Below are positions 11,545 to 23,296 of a stretch of 64,000 bases of DNA, piece by piece. The notes beneath the pieces are model-generated. The model saw only the letters and a list, made by a program, of their open reading frames with translations. It was not told where the DNA came from and ran no database searches. Position 1 is the stretch's first letter. The number at the start of each line of letters is the position of its first letter. Location of the stretch: the NCBI GenBank assembly GCA_035236585.1, contig CP141138.1, forward strand, positions 31,011,437 through 31,075,436. The letters run 5' to 3'. The stretch comes from Warburgia ugandensis. Its lineage: Eukaryota > Streptophyta > Magnoliopsida > Canellales > Canellaceae. The translations under genes were made by a program, and so were the position numbers.

Positions 11545-13300
11545 TATACCTTGGATTGTACAGGAATGAAAATTTGCTTCTACCAAGCAACGTGAGAGGC
11601 AAGGGCATTCCCAAAGTTTAATACATTATTAGATTCTATTGGTAAATGGAAGGCAGACAATTGTATTTGAGGCCTTAGTAATACCCACACAATTAATGTG
11701 TGGAGGTATACTCTAACCGTGCAAAACTATAGAGCCAATCTCATACAAAGAAGCAATTGTGGGATTGTTTTCATGGGTATTCATGGCCAATATGCATTTT
11801 CCCACTTAAAATTAGAAAATACTGGATTTATAAGAGGTGATGATGTGACTATGTATATACCTCCTTAGCCAGTTGATGTTCCAGATCTTCTTCTTTAGTA
11901 GAATTGCAGCTAGCATTTGAGTAAGGTTTAATGGTTTGAGGAACTACAAATAACCCTCCCATAACTAGTTCCCTAAATACATCCATCTTTATGTCATCAC
12001 ATAAATTTGCTTTAACCTTTTGGAATTCCACCTCATCATTAGGATTTGCCATTTTTGGATGAAAGAATGTGGAAAAAAGAACACAACGACCTATGCCCCT
12101 TACTCTACCAAGGTGCTCCTCCTTATTGCCCATAACCCAATACATGATGTCATCCTTGGTAGTAGTGTTACTAAAGTTCCCGTAGACATGATTTCTTGGG
12201 TTATTTTTTTCTTAATTATAAGGAAGTTATCAATTCCATCAATTAATGCCTAAAATTCAAGCATTGCAATGGTAGACATGTGCAAGCACTTACATTTCGA
12301 GCATTAAAGTTTGGGCATTATGACCCATCAAATGTGACATTTTCAAGAGAACGACGAAATTAATGGGATTGATAGTCCCAACGTTCTTTTACTGTCAAGT
12401 AAGACATAATGGTTAGGTAATGAAACATGTATAACTATAGTACAATTTAAAAGAAATAAACTCTCATGGATACTTACTTCACGTTCTTCCAACCTATCAT
12501 GCCCAATTAAGAGAGGTGGTACTGCATGTGATTGATCTCACACACTATTCTTCCTTTCTCACTCTTTATCTACACATTTGATGCATATGTAATTAAGATT
12601 AAGAAAAATGCTATAATTAATTCAATGAAACAATGGTTTAGCACATACCTCAAATTCAAGAATCGTGCAGTCCTTCACAAATTTATTCCATACATCCTAC
12701 TCGATGATGTCAGAATAAATGTTGGGACTGTGTGCAACCTTGATGGATCATCTATATTTGGAACTATGTAGTTGCGAATAAGGTAATTCTTCCATTTCCT
12801 CCATTGCCACTAGCTCCTTGTAATGCACACATCTTCTTGTCCTCAGGCATGTCAAAGGTAGAGTATAAAGTAGAAACAAGCCCATTACTTTATTTGAAAA
12901 TAAACAAGATATGTTCTTACTATATTATATAATACATACATAACATTTACATACCTTTACCATCTCCCATATTAAATCTTTGATTATTGGTGACATGTGT
13001 CTCCAATCATCAAAATAGACACTATGCTTCTTACTATGAAGCAAAGGTAACTGTTATTAGATGTTGCAGTTTCACCTATGTCTTGCCCCTTGCTATTGGG
13101 TGTGACTGCTTCTTTTATTCCCTTTGATTTCCTCTTAATGACCTTTCCATCGTTGTTCGTCCTCTACCCTTTCTCTTTTGAGGACTTCTTAAATTGGATT
13201 GCTGTTCAGGTTCTTTATGTTCTATTTTTCCTGCATACAAGAACACAATGAAATCAAGTAGGTTATGATAGTAAATAAAACTCCTTATTTCTAGCCACAA
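11545..13300 (-). pseudogene. Transposase_24-like protein remnant (CACTA)
   Basis: Translating the minus strand in pieces gives blocks in the order expected for the plant En/Spm Transposase_24 family. There is a basic stretch (13115-13200, KRKGRGRTTMERSLRGNQRE), then FDDWRHMSPIIKDLIWEMV (about 12960-13020), then VWNKFVKDC (about 12660-12720), then a HDRLEERE block (about 12480-12520). Next comes DIMYWVMGNKEEHLGRVRGI (about 12090-12155), the family's G-x-x-E-H-x-G-R-V-R-G signature, and last a degraded ALASHVAW block (about 11590-11615). The pieces are in different frames and broken by stops; some gaps may be introns. No function remains. Confidence 0.62.
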
Positions 13301-15077
13301 TTCAGCAGAGTCTTCTCTACTTTTTAGACTTTCACATTTTACTCATGCTATATGATTCACCTAATATGGCATCATTTCACATTCCAAATTATAAATGGAG
13401 ACTTGCACATTTTATGCATCTAGTATCCTACCATTTTATTGGAAATATGAGCAACATTTTAGAAATATGAAACAATCAAATATATGAATACATCTTAGTT
13501 AGAATGACCCATTGTACATTTAATAGCATTAAGTACAAATATAATATAGTAAGAAGCAAATAGGTGACAAAAAAGAAATGGAATTAGCTATCTTTAGAAA
13601 TAAATACACAATTAGATATGGCTAGTAGTAAATAAACAATTGTACATAGTGAACAAGGGCAATGATTGACATATGAGGTAGTAGTTCTAATTCTCATGTT
13701 GCATATAGTTCTAATTTTCACATTGCAAACCACATTGAAAATCATGCTAGTAAGTAGCAAGATTCATATAGCCAACCCCTAAATACGAGGCCCATTAGGC
13801 AAAAGTGAGTACCATTACATTAACTTGTTATTATTTCCCACAATGCGCTATCATTCTTCTTTTAAAGAAGGCAAATTCTTTGATGATCCAAGTAATTTCT
13901 CGACATTTAGTTCTTGGATTAGTCATTAATATAGACTTACACCAGCAACTTTCCTGAAACCCAAGAAAAAAAAGAAGGGATAAATTATATACAGTAAGGG
14001 AAGTTAATGGTGGATCCTATTTTGGTTTAGTTCTAGCTAGAATTGAAACAGATCATTATGATTGAATAGCATTCGAATCAGATGGTTTTTGGGGTTTGGT
14101 TTCAACTTTAAGGACCAAATTATTTGGTTTTGGTTCAGTTCTTAGTACTTCTTAGTTCTGTAACCTAAACTAGTTATAGTTTTCTTCTACTAATTAACTA
14201 CAAAGACATAACAATACATGCAATTATTTAGGCAATATGAAATCCTACTAATATTATTTAGAAGCACATATGACATATCTATTAGCTAAAACTGCCACAG
14301 TTCCTCACAAAATCAGAAAGTTATATGAAAGTAAAATGAAAAAGGGGGTCGACAGTCTGGTTTTTCTTGCGACCCCATATGGAGACATACTGTTTACCCT
14401 CGCCGCCTATAGGAGTGGGCGGATTTTTTATAATCTACCTCTCCTGATAGGGCTGCAAATTTTAGTGACCCGTGGTGGAGTGGAGGCAAGGCATGACAAG
14501 AAAAATAAATCATGGGACTCTCTCGCATGTGAGATCTGAAAATTGAAGAATGATAGTATAGTGTCTAATAGTGCTCCAAATTAGTGTTAGTATCGCTCAC
14601 TTTTGAATGACGTGCCTACTAGTGGTTGATGGATGATTATAGCTTTTAAAAGCTCTGCTTCTTACTAGTTGAAAGCATGTTTTGTTAGATTGTAGAATAA
14701 TCCAATCACCATTAGTTTTGAAGCACCAGCCAACCAAAGTTAAAATATTTAGATGAACAGGTTTGATCAACCGTAGGCGGGCTCAGCATGCAAAATGGGA
14801 GACGGTACACTAACTTGGTTTAGTGTCGCGCACTACCTATCATTCCCCCTCAAAACTGGCTATGATATTGAGTAAGAGTGGCAGCCGGACTTCAGAATCC
14901 AGATCATTTTCCTTACGATAACTGTCTCATATGGCCCGTGCCCCTACGGTGACCTTGCAGTTGTCCAAGTTGAGTTGTAAAATGGACGGTAGGATGGAGA
15001 GAGTCGTTCCTGTCTGTCCCACACTTGAAAGAGTTGTCGCGCTTCGTGCGGAAAGGGCAAATTAAAAAACAGGAAGT
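13301..15077. other. Upstream region of importin beta; no gene seen
   Basis: No coding similarity. An 89-codon open frame at 14270-14539 matches nothing I know. The last few hundred bases are more GC-balanced than the rest, as expected near a promoter. Confidence 0.5.
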
Positions 15078-15086
15078 TTAGGGTTT
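15078..15086 (-). promoter_or_regulatory. Telo-box-like motif (AAACCCTAA)
   Basis: TTAGGGTTT on the plus strand, about 65 bases upstream of the TATA box. Telo-boxes are common in promoters of plant housekeeping and translation-related genes. The motif match is exact; its use here is inferred. Confidence 0.45.
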
Positions 15087-15149
15087 TGGCTGTTGGCTTT
15101 TCCCCATCTTGACATGCTCCCGCTTCTTACCCCATTCGAAAAAACCGTC

Positions 15150-15157
15150 TATAAAAA
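15150..15157 (+). promoter_or_regulatory. TATA box of the importin beta gene
   Basis: TATAAAAA followed directly by a CT-rich tract (15158-15186), the usual plant core-promoter pairing of TATA with a pyrimidine patch. Transcription would start near 15180. Confidence 0.6.
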
Positions 15158-15179
15158 TCTCTCTCCCTCTCTTTCTCTC

Positions 15180-15275
15180 TCTCTCTGATTCACAGTCAGA
15201 AGCAGAGTTTCGAGAGAGAAGCGAGAGGTATTTCATCCCCGATACAGAAAAGAAGGATAAAAGCTACTCTACAAG
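15180..15275 (+). other. 5' untranslated exon of importin beta (predicted)
   Basis: The start is set about 30 bases below the TATA box. The end is a good donor, CTACAAG then GTACGC, at 15275/15276. There is no long open frame that continues into the protein, so the exon is non-coding. Confidence 0.5.
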
Positions 15276-15828
15276 GTACGCAGCTAATCCATTTGCTATC
15301 TAAGTTTTCTCATATCTACAGTTTTTCTTCTTGGGTTTTTCATTTCTATGTATTTCCCTTACAAAATCAGCATTTTACAGTTCAAGGTTGTCATTTTTTC
15401 TTTTTATTGCTCTAGTCTCTACTGCAGATTCCCTTTTCACCGATCCATTGTGCTAAGTTTCGATACTAGGGTTTTTGGGGTTTAAGATAAGGGGCTTATT
15501 TGGGATGGGAATAATATAATCCATGGATTTTGATTTGACCCTTGATTTTTCAGTCCTCAAACACGGATATAATTAACCAAACGTCGATAAAACAGACTCG
15601 TTGTTCTCAAACAATTTTGCAGTGCTTCAGGGATGGCCAAAGCTGGGGACAAAATCACTTCTTAGCGGTGGTTTGTTATCTCCGTGCCAAACAGCCCATT
15701 GGGTTTTTAGTTTGTTTCTTCTTTTCTCCATGTTATTATTGTGTTCTTGTATAAGAATGCACTGCATGCCTTTTTATAGGCATCTTTCCTTCTTCTTTGG
15801 GAGTTTCTTGGGTTTCAACATCTCTTAC

Positions 15829-15916
<88 letters not shown>

Positions 15917-16034
15917 GATTGAAATTTGAGGAATTTGTTTATCATTCAAGAAAAAAAGAGAAAAAAATTTATTTGTTTTTGTGCAAAACTTATTGATTCA
16001 TTTGTTTTGTGTATTGCATGTTACTGGATGTAAG
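15276..16034 (+). other. 5'UTR intron of importin beta (predicted, 759 bases)
   Basis: Begins GTACGC and, in the simplest reading, ends GATGTAAG directly before the start codon, after a T-rich stretch. Other acceptors exist (TTTGCAG near 15621, TTTATAG near 15779). Introns in the 5'UTR just before the ATG are common in plant housekeeping genes. It contains a (TA)n(TTTC)n tract. Confidence 0.45.
15832..15915. repeat. Compound microsatellite (TA)n(TTTC)n
   Basis: About 25 TA units run straight into about 8 TTTC units. It lies roughly 120 bases upstream of the predicted 3' splice site of the 5'UTR intron. Confidence 0.95.
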
Positions 16035-18769
16035 ATGGCCATGGAGATTACCCAGATCCTGTTGTCTGCACAGTCACCTGATGGCAATGTACGAACAGTT
16101 GCAGAAGAAAACCTTAGGAAATTCCAGGAACAAAACCCACCTGTTTTTTTTCTATCTCTGTCTGTTGAGATCTCAAATAATGAGAAACCTCCAGAGTCCC
16201 GCAGGCTTGCTGGTATCATTCTTAAAAACTCACTAGATGCAAAAGAGTCTGCCAGGAAAGAACTTCTTATCCGGCAATGGATTGGGATTGATTCTACAAT
16301 CAAATCCCAGATCAAAGACCTGCTTTTAAGAACATTGGGATCAACAGTCCGGGATGCGTGTCAGACGTCCTCACAAGTCATTGCCAAGATTTCTGCAATT
16401 GAGATTCCGCGCAAAGAGTGGCCTCAACTTATTGGATGCTTGCTCTCCAACATGACCCACCAAGAATCACTGCCTTCTTTGAAGCAAGCAACCCTCGAGA
16501 CTCTTGGTTATGTCTGTGAGGAGATTTCCCCTCAAGACCTTGAACAGGAACAGGTGAATTCCATTCTCACTGCTGTTGTTCAGGGGATGAATCTTGCAGT
16601 GAACACTGCTGAGGTCCGTCTTGCTGCAACAAAGGCCTTGTGCAATGCACTTGACTTTGCCCAAAGCAACTTTGAGAATGAAATGGAACGGAATTACATA
16701 ATGAAGGTTGTTTGTGAGACTGCCATATCAAAAGAGGTGGAGATTAGACAAGCAGCATTTGAGTGCCTTGTCTCAATATCATCAATATACTATGATGTGC
16801 TTGAGCCTTACATGCAGACTCTTTTTGAACTGACTGCTGGTGCTGTGAGGGGGGATGAAGAAGCAGTTGGCCTTCAAGCCATTGAGTTCTGGAGCACCAT
16901 CTGTGAGGAAGAGATTACGATTCAAGAAGAGTATGACAGTGGGGTGAGTGCAGACTCTGGTGCCCCTCATTCACACTTCATTGGTAAGGCTCTGTCCTTA
17001 CTTGTTCCACTGTTGCTTGAGACATTACTTAAACAGGAGGAGGATCAGGACCAAGATGATGAAGTATGGAATTTGTCCATGGCGGGTGGAACCTGCCTGG
17101 GTCTTGTTGCAAAAACTGTTGGTGATGCAATTTTGCCCCTAGTAATGCCCTTTGTGGAGTCCAACATACTAAAGCCAGATTGGCATTGCCGTGAGGCAGC
17201 CACTTTTGCATTTGGGTCCATACTTGAAGGTCCATCTACTGAAAAGCTCTCACCTTTGGTTCATGCTGGTCTTGAGTTCCTTCTTAATGCAATGAAAGAT
17301 GAGAACAGCCATGTGAAGGACACAACAGCTTGGACTCTGAGCAGGATATTTGAGGTCTTACATTCCCCGAGTAGTGGATTTTCTGTCATAACTACTACAA
17401 ACCTTCCACGAGTTATGTCTGTTTTGTTAGAGAGCATTAAAGATGCCGCTAATGTAGCTGACAAGGTCTGTGGAGCCATTTACAATCTGGCCTTTGGTTA
17501 TGAGGATGCAGTTGGGACCTCCTCACTCCTTTCGCCTTATCTTCACGATATCATTGCTTCTCTCATTTCAGCTGCAGAGCGTAAGGATAGTAATGATTCC
17601 AAGCTTAGAACTTCTGCCTATGAGACCTTGAATGAGGTAGTTAGATGTGCTAATCTTTCTGATACGTCCCACATTATAGTGCAGCTCATTCCAGTCATCA
17701 TGAACAAATTGCAACAGACGATGGAACTTCAGATCATATCCTCAGATGACAGAGAAAAACAAGGAGCTCTGCAAGCTTCACTCTGTGGTAACCTTATGGT
17801 TATCATTCAAAAATTGAGTGCGTCTGATGATACGAAGTCTGTACTCCTCCAGTCTGCTGATCAGATGATGCTCCTCTTCCTTAATGTTTTTGGTTGCCGC
17901 AGTTCAACAGTACACGAGGAGGCAATGCTAGCAATCGGGGCATTGGCGTATGCTGTTGGTGCCAACTTTGCCAAGTACATGGGAGAGTTCTACAAGTATT
18001 TGGAGATGGGTTTGCAAAATTTTGAGGAGTATCAGGTCTGCTCCATCTCAATTGGGGTGGTCGGTGATATCTGCCGTGCATTGGAAGATGAGATCCTTCC
18101 TTTCTGTGATGGTATCATGACTCACCTTCTCAAAGACCTTTCGAACACTATGCTTCATCGGTCAGTCAAACCACCCATATTCTCTTGCTTTGGTGATATT
18201 GCCCTTGCCATTAGTGAGCAGTTTGAGAAGTACCTTCCATATGCTATGCCAATGCTGCAAGGGGCATCAGAGCTTTGTGCTCAATTGGAAACCCACGATG
18301 AGGAAATGATTGAATATGGAAACCAACTCAGATGTTGCATATTTGAAGCTTACTCTGGTATACTCCAAGGTTTTAAGAACTCAAAAGCCGAATTAATGGT
18401 TCCCTATGCAGCGCATCTCTTACAATTCATAGAAGCAGTATTTAAAGATAAGGAAAGGTAGGCGTTGCCACTGGGCCTTGCTTTATTCTAGTTCTCTGCC
18501 AAGGTTGGCTGTAATTAAGATTGCTGTGTTGTTTAACACTCATGAGTGTTTTTGCAATTGGTGTTTATAGGGATGAAGCCGTGACAAAAGCAGCTGTGGG
18601 TGTGATGGGCGATCTTGCAGACACGCTTGGCCCAAATATCAAGATATTGTTGAAAGACTGCACGTTCCACATGGATTTCTTGGGAGAGTGCTTCCAGTCT
18701 GATGATGACCAATTGAGAGAGACTGCAACTTGGACGCAAGGGATGATTGGCCGTGTCATGGTTTCATGA
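16035..18769 (+). CDS. KPNB1: Importin subunit beta-1 (karyopherin beta), two coding exons
   Basis: Nuclear import receptor that binds cargo, directly or through importin alpha, passes through the nuclear pore and releases cargo on RanGTP. Coding exons are 16035-18457 and 18571-18769; joining them gives 873 residues, close to the 870 or so of plant orthologues. The protein starts MAMEITQILLSAQSPDG, as plant family members do; the in-frame ATG at 15981 lies in the predicted 5'UTR intron and is not used. The importin-beta N-terminal (Ran-binding) domain covers about residues 22-101, and HEAT repeats fill the rest. An acidic loop (QEEDQDQDDEVW, residues 334-345) matches the HEAT-8 acidic loop that controls cargo release. 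Conserved blocks include HVKDTTAWTL, FGCRSSTVHEEAMLAIGALA, FYKYLEMGLQNFEEYQVC and HRSVKPPIFSCFGDIALAI. The C-terminus is GRVMVS. The reading frame is intact and the gene appears functional. Confidence 0.96.
18458..18570 (+). other. Intron 2 of importin beta (113 bases, phase 2)
   Basis: Donor GAAAG|GTAGGC and acceptor TTTATAG|GGATGAAG. Splicing rebuilds an arginine codon and continues KDKERDEAVTKAAVGVMGDL, which matches the family; reading through would stop at the TAG at 18459-18461. Confidence 0.92.
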
Positions 18770-19166
18770 GGTGAAGCTGTTCGTGCTGAAACTTCCCTGC
18801 TCTATGGTTTTTATTTCTTCTAGTTATTTTTTGAATCAAAGAGTAACGGCTGCCAAGGTTGTTTTCTCCATGTAAGTTCAGATCTTTCTCCTGTCCTTGT
18901 CTAAAGGACAGCAGCTGTTTTGTTGCTTAACAAATCTGGCTTGCTTTTTGAACTCTATTAGTTAAGCATTGCCACTAACTTGTGGTTCCAAGAGTCGATT
19001 TTACTCTGCCTCTGTGGTAGATAAAATCGCCAAGATCTCCGGACAGAATGATCATAACTGTCTGATCAGGGGCTTTAGTATTGAGGACCCTTGAGGCTTC
19101 TACATTTGATTGGTGAGCTTTTGCGTGGCACTGTCTATCTACTCTCTAGAAACCTGTTCTCAAGTC

Positions 19167-19172
19167 AATAAA
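19167..19172 (+). terminator. Candidate poly(A) signal of importin beta
   Basis: AATAAA about 400 bases after the stop codon, in a T-rich setting. It would give a 3'UTR of about 420 bases. Plant signals are loose, so other sites are possible. Confidence 0.45.
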
Positions 19173-21266
19173 ATATTCGTAAGCATACTTTTGGGTGGAT
19201 GTCTTCGTTCTAACCATTTGGCCCACTCACACTCGCGTGCACAGCATTGCAGTGTCGCTATGGGTGCTTCAAGATCACCGTCCATTTGGTGGGAAGATGC
19301 CAAGTGAAAGTGTGACCTTTAGAAAGGCCGTGCTCCATATCCTTTTAGAATTTATTCTTGCGTGATTTTGCAGATTACTCATCGAGTTTATTTTGGTTGT
19401 TTGAGGGATTCGCACCTGAGCTGATGGAATTGCAGAAGCCGACACTTAATAGTTTGTAGGCCCTGCACAAGGGCACAAATAAAAGGCTTGACATCATCCA
19501 CCGGGATTTTGGCCTGCACTGCATCCATAGTTAAGTGTAATTTGGCTGGTGAAAAAAGTGAACATCCATCATATACTGGCTTTCTTGCTGTGTGATGCAA
19601 GGGAAAGCAATCTCAGTTAGGTACTCAAGCCGGTCATGCTCAAATGCTCTTTTTACTCTTTGTTGCAGGACTTCTAGTTTTTTACGGAAGGCCATGAGGG
19701 ATGATGAAAGGCTTAGCTCCATGATTAAAATCCTGTCATGTTTTGTTCTTCTTCAAAAAATCATACCTAAATATGATCGCTTATTCCTGTTGATCATTTC
19801 TTGGATATCTTAACTATTCCGCAGCAAAACTTGAATGCCTCAAAAATTTCAGAAAAATGGAAAAATGAAAGGTGATAAAGTTTAACCCATGGATGGGTTA
19901 AAATGATCTAATTGCGAAAGTATTTAAGATAGGGCAGCGAAGAAGGAAGTTAAACACGATAAGTTCCTTCACTTAGGGAATGATTGGTGGGGAAGTACGC
20001 AACTGCATCTAGAGTTGTCAAACAGGCGGGTTGCAGGCAAGTCGAGCTCTCTGTTTTCCTACAGGTCTTTAAATGTCTACCTGCACGTAACCGTTTAGGA
20101 CTGAGTCTTGGATGATGTAAACGTTCCTAAGCATCCTAAAGAGTAGATACTGCCTCTAGGACAACTGTTATGGGTTTGATACAAAACTCGACCTGAGAGT
20201 GAGTCTATATGGGTTTGATACAAAAGGCTTCGAATGAAGTTAACCATCCATTTTATGAAAAATATTTTCCAAACCAATTTCCATTATGGTTAAAAAAATG
20301 GAAACCCCATATAGCTTAAATACCCTTACTGAGCTTTAAATGTTCAAATATTTTTTGTTGACTTGATGGAGCAAAATTTAGTTGAAAATGAGAGTAAATA
20401 TTTATCCATTTGCGCTAAAAGATTCAAGTCCAACAAATATTACATTTGTTCTCTTTCTGTGTATTGAGTTTCATAGAAAATTGAATTTCGGAGATGGGTT
20501 TTGAATTTTAGCCAAACAGGTTTCTATGTTCCACATTCTCCACTAAACCCTAAAAACAAGCACCATAAACAAATAAAGCATGAAAAAGGGTAAACTTCAA
20601 ATACTCCCCACCTTTTTATTATTATCAAATATCAAATGCCCCCTAGCCTTTCACCATTCTTGAGATATCACTTATCATTTTGGCCAATTTATCAAATCAC
20701 CCACATGCCATTAAGATTCAAACAAAACATAGGAACAACAGTTAAGATATACTTTAAAAAAGGCTATAGTACCCTACTTATGGGTGATTATTACAAACTT
20801 TAAAAATTATTTGTTACATAAAGACCAAAATAGGAAACTTGTCATCCCTTTTTCCTCTCTTCTTTCTTTGTTGTTCTCTTCATCTCTAATGGCCACTCAC
20901 CTCCCTGTGTTGCAACTCCCCTCCAAGCTCTCATTGTATTCCCATTTCTTGCTCCTCTTTAGAGGACAACACTTGAAAAGGTATGCCTTCTATTCTTAGT
21001 AGTAGACGTAATTTGAAGTTGTAATTTTCCTCCAAGGAATTATGGCTTTTGTTCATAGGTCTGGAAGTAAGTTTCCAACATGCATTTTAATTCTAAGGTC
21101 GTATTCTATACCTTGTGTGATGACTTCCTTGCCTTGGCCAAGTTTATGAATTATAATGTCAATGGAGATTGGATCACTCATTTGCAACTTATTAGAATGT
21201 GAAAGCGTTGGCCTAGAGCATCCTCCAATCTCCAATCACATGCAAAATAGCAAACATGTTGCATCT
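19173..21266. other. Intergenic stretch; no supported gene
   Basis: Two overlapping minus-strand open frames (19388-19600 and 19531-19722) lie 0.6-1 kb past the importin stop; I recognise neither. The rest is AT-rich with no coding similarity. A short direct repeat, ATGGGTTTGATACAAAA, occurs at about 20169 and 20208. Confidence 0.5.
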
Positions 21267-21545
21267 ATTATAATCAAGGAACACTAGCAACTAGATGTAT
21301 CTTAAATGAAAAATCAATGAAATCAACAAGGACATAACTTACCTCCATCGACCGACGGAGTTTCTCCAAAAACCATGCATCTAATCACAATCTCTAGGAA
21401 CAAGAGCATATATTATTATAAAGGAACATTAGCAACCAGATCTATCATAAATTAAAAAACCAATGAAAACATAACTTACCTCCATCGACTAACGGAGTTT
21501 CTCAAAACACCATGTGTCTAATCAAAATCTCTAAGAACAAGAGAA
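21267..21545. repeat. Tandem duplication, unit about 145 bases, 2 copies
   Basis: The block containing AAGGAACACTAGCAAC (21276) recurs from 21421, including CTTACCTCCATCGAC and ACGGAGTTTCTC. The copies are clearly similar but diverged. It lies in the presumed copia 3' LTR region. Confidence 0.8.
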
Positions 21546-22037
21546 AATACAAGATGATAAACTTACAAGTAGTAGAGAAACCTTGATAGGCCTTCCTGTT
21601 AATCTATCTTAACTAAGCCAAACTAGATCTATAGCAATGAAAGCCAAGGGAGAAAACATATAGGAAATGAAGAACCTACATTTTCTTTCTTTTGAAAGTA
21701 AATGCAATTACTTAGAGAGAATTAGAAAACCGCATCTTATTCTAATTCTCTCCATGGTATATGAAGAGTAGCCCTAAAATCCATCTCCAATTTGAACCCT
21801 TAGTTGACTTAACCTTAGATCTAAAGGTCCTAGCATTACTTGGGAGATATTTACCCATAATACTAGGTAAACTTATGTGAACAAGGCTCACTAACAATAT
21901 CTATGCTAGCTTTAAGTGTATCTCTACTAGATCATGTGACATGAACTATCCAAATTATTTGTCAAGATGATTAGTCTAGATGAGTGATTCAACAACTAAG
22001 AATAATCTTGTGGTTTGGTCAAACACTAGGACTATAA

Positions 22038-22047
22038 TCTCCCACTT
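22038..22047 (-). other. Copia polypurine tract
   Basis: AAGTGGGAGA on the minus strand, the form typically found directly before the 3' LTR of plant copia elements, just after RNase H. Confidence 0.65.
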
Positions 22048-22049
22048 GG

Positions 22050-22680
22050 TTAATTAAACCTGGGATTACGAGAAACTCACCCGTCTCTTCTCAAACCCAT
22101 TGTGTATCTCTGACTCAACAACATATCCATTACTGAGGCCTTAGTTAATGGATTAGCCAACATCTTAAAAGTAGGAGCATGACTCACAGTCAGTATCCTC
22201 TTTTGTAGCATGTCAAACAATATATAGATAATTAATTTCTACATGTTTTCCCTTTGAATTTACCTCACCATTCCTGAGTGTGTGTAATGTAACTAACTTA
22301 TCACATGTTAGCTCCATAAGAAAGGTCGTGGTAAGCTTTATGGCTTCAATTCTAGTAGAAAATCTTTGATCCATACACTTTAGAATAGGCTAAACTACAA
22401 GCTGTGAATTTTGCTTCCATGGTGGACATGGAAATGGACTTTTGTCTCTACTGCTCCATGAGACAATAGCACCAGCAAACATAAAACACATAACCATTTG
22501 TCACCCACAAAATTGGAAGTTGCAAACCTATTATGTACAAGCTCATTTGCATGAAAGGTGAGTTTCAAAGTCCTTTGTACCCAATAGATAGCAAAATACC
22601 CACTTCACAACATTTTGATGAGGAATACCAACGTCACTCCAAACTTTGCTCAGTAGCCCCATGACATAGCCCATATACTA
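22050..22680 (-). pseudogene. Copia RNase H remnant
   Basis: Minus-strand pieces read WVFCYLLGTKDFETHL, then GAIVSWSSRDKSPF, then STMEAKFTAC, then GKHVEINY. These correspond to the copia blocks WxLRYLxGT, GxxxSWxSKKQ, STxEAEY and KHIDIxYH. Several frame shifts and stops separate them. The E of STMEA, a catalytic position, is kept. The upstream RT half lies beyond the nested gypsy element at 27.3-28.1 kb. Confidence 0.7.
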
Positions 22681-22734
22681 ACATTGGATAACTAGGTGAT
22701 GTAGAAATTACATAATAAAAGAGAAAAAAAATGT

Positions 22735-23060
22735 CTGTCTTCTATGGATACAAACCTTCACCACCATAAAATTTAAGTAAAAGCTTAGCTCACCACTCTT
22801 GGATACAAAAAACACTTCCAAGAGATACAAAACTTAAGAGGATTAAAAGCTCACCAGGCCTAGATATAGAGACTCCACTTGGTGATATGGAACTTAAGAC
22901 AAAATAATAGCTCACCATATTTGGATACAAAGACACCACCAAATGGTATAGAATCATGAGTAAAACTAATTCACCACCGCAAGGATATGGATACTTACTG
23001 CCTTAGTATATAGAGTTAGTCACCTCACCACACCTGGAACCTCCAAGTGGTATAGAAAAA
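22735..23060. repeat. Degenerate tandem repeat, unit about 60 bases, 5-6 copies
   Basis: Each unit has GGATACAAA or a variant, then a C-rich CACCACC/CACTTCC piece, AACTTAAG, and AGCTCACCA. The units drift strongly, the last being only partly recognisable. It lies in the presumed 3' LTR or 3' untranslated part of the nested gypsy element. Confidence 0.65.
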
Positions 23061-23296
23061 GTAGGGAATAAGATGCAACATGCCCTTCTAAGCTCAATAT
23101 TGGAAATATAGTCTAACAGCTATGCTCCAACTTAAAAAAAAAAAAAGGTTACTTGAATAAAGAAAAAACTAACGTGCTTCTTTGATTCCTAATTCTAGTA
23201 TTTATAGATGGGAACAACTTTTTTAAATAAACAATTTACAAGCTATTAAGTAACTATCTAATTACAACAGTTGCTCAGTCTAAAAAGACTTTCTAA

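Larger units (their letters stand above)
9814..13300 (-). mobile_element. Decayed CACTA (En/Spm-like) DNA transposon
   Basis: Reading the minus strand, a Transposase_24 (plant Ptta/En/Spm) type region is followed by an Ulp1-like C48 peptidase region, a combination known from plant CACTA elements. The limits given are those of recognisable coding sequence; I could not find convincing CACTA terminal inverted repeats or a 3-base target duplication. Stops and frame changes throughout show it is dead. It lies about 1.8 kb upstream of the importin beta promoter. Confidence 0.65.

Noticed and set aside
14270..14539. 89-codon frame upstream of importin
   Set aside because: No similarity I recognise, no splice or promoter context, and it lies in otherwise non-coding sequence.
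15981..16034. In-frame upstream start extending importin by 18 residues
   Set aside because: The added residues do not match the family, whose members start MAME, and the segment fits the 3' end of the 5'UTR intron.
20011..20031. hAT-like terminus (TAGAGTTGTCAAACAGGCGG)
   Set aside because: No matching inverted end or 8-base duplication found nearby.
22735..23060. CRISPR-like spaced repeats
   Set aside because: Units drift, have no constant repeat with unique spacers, and lie in a plant retrotransposon.
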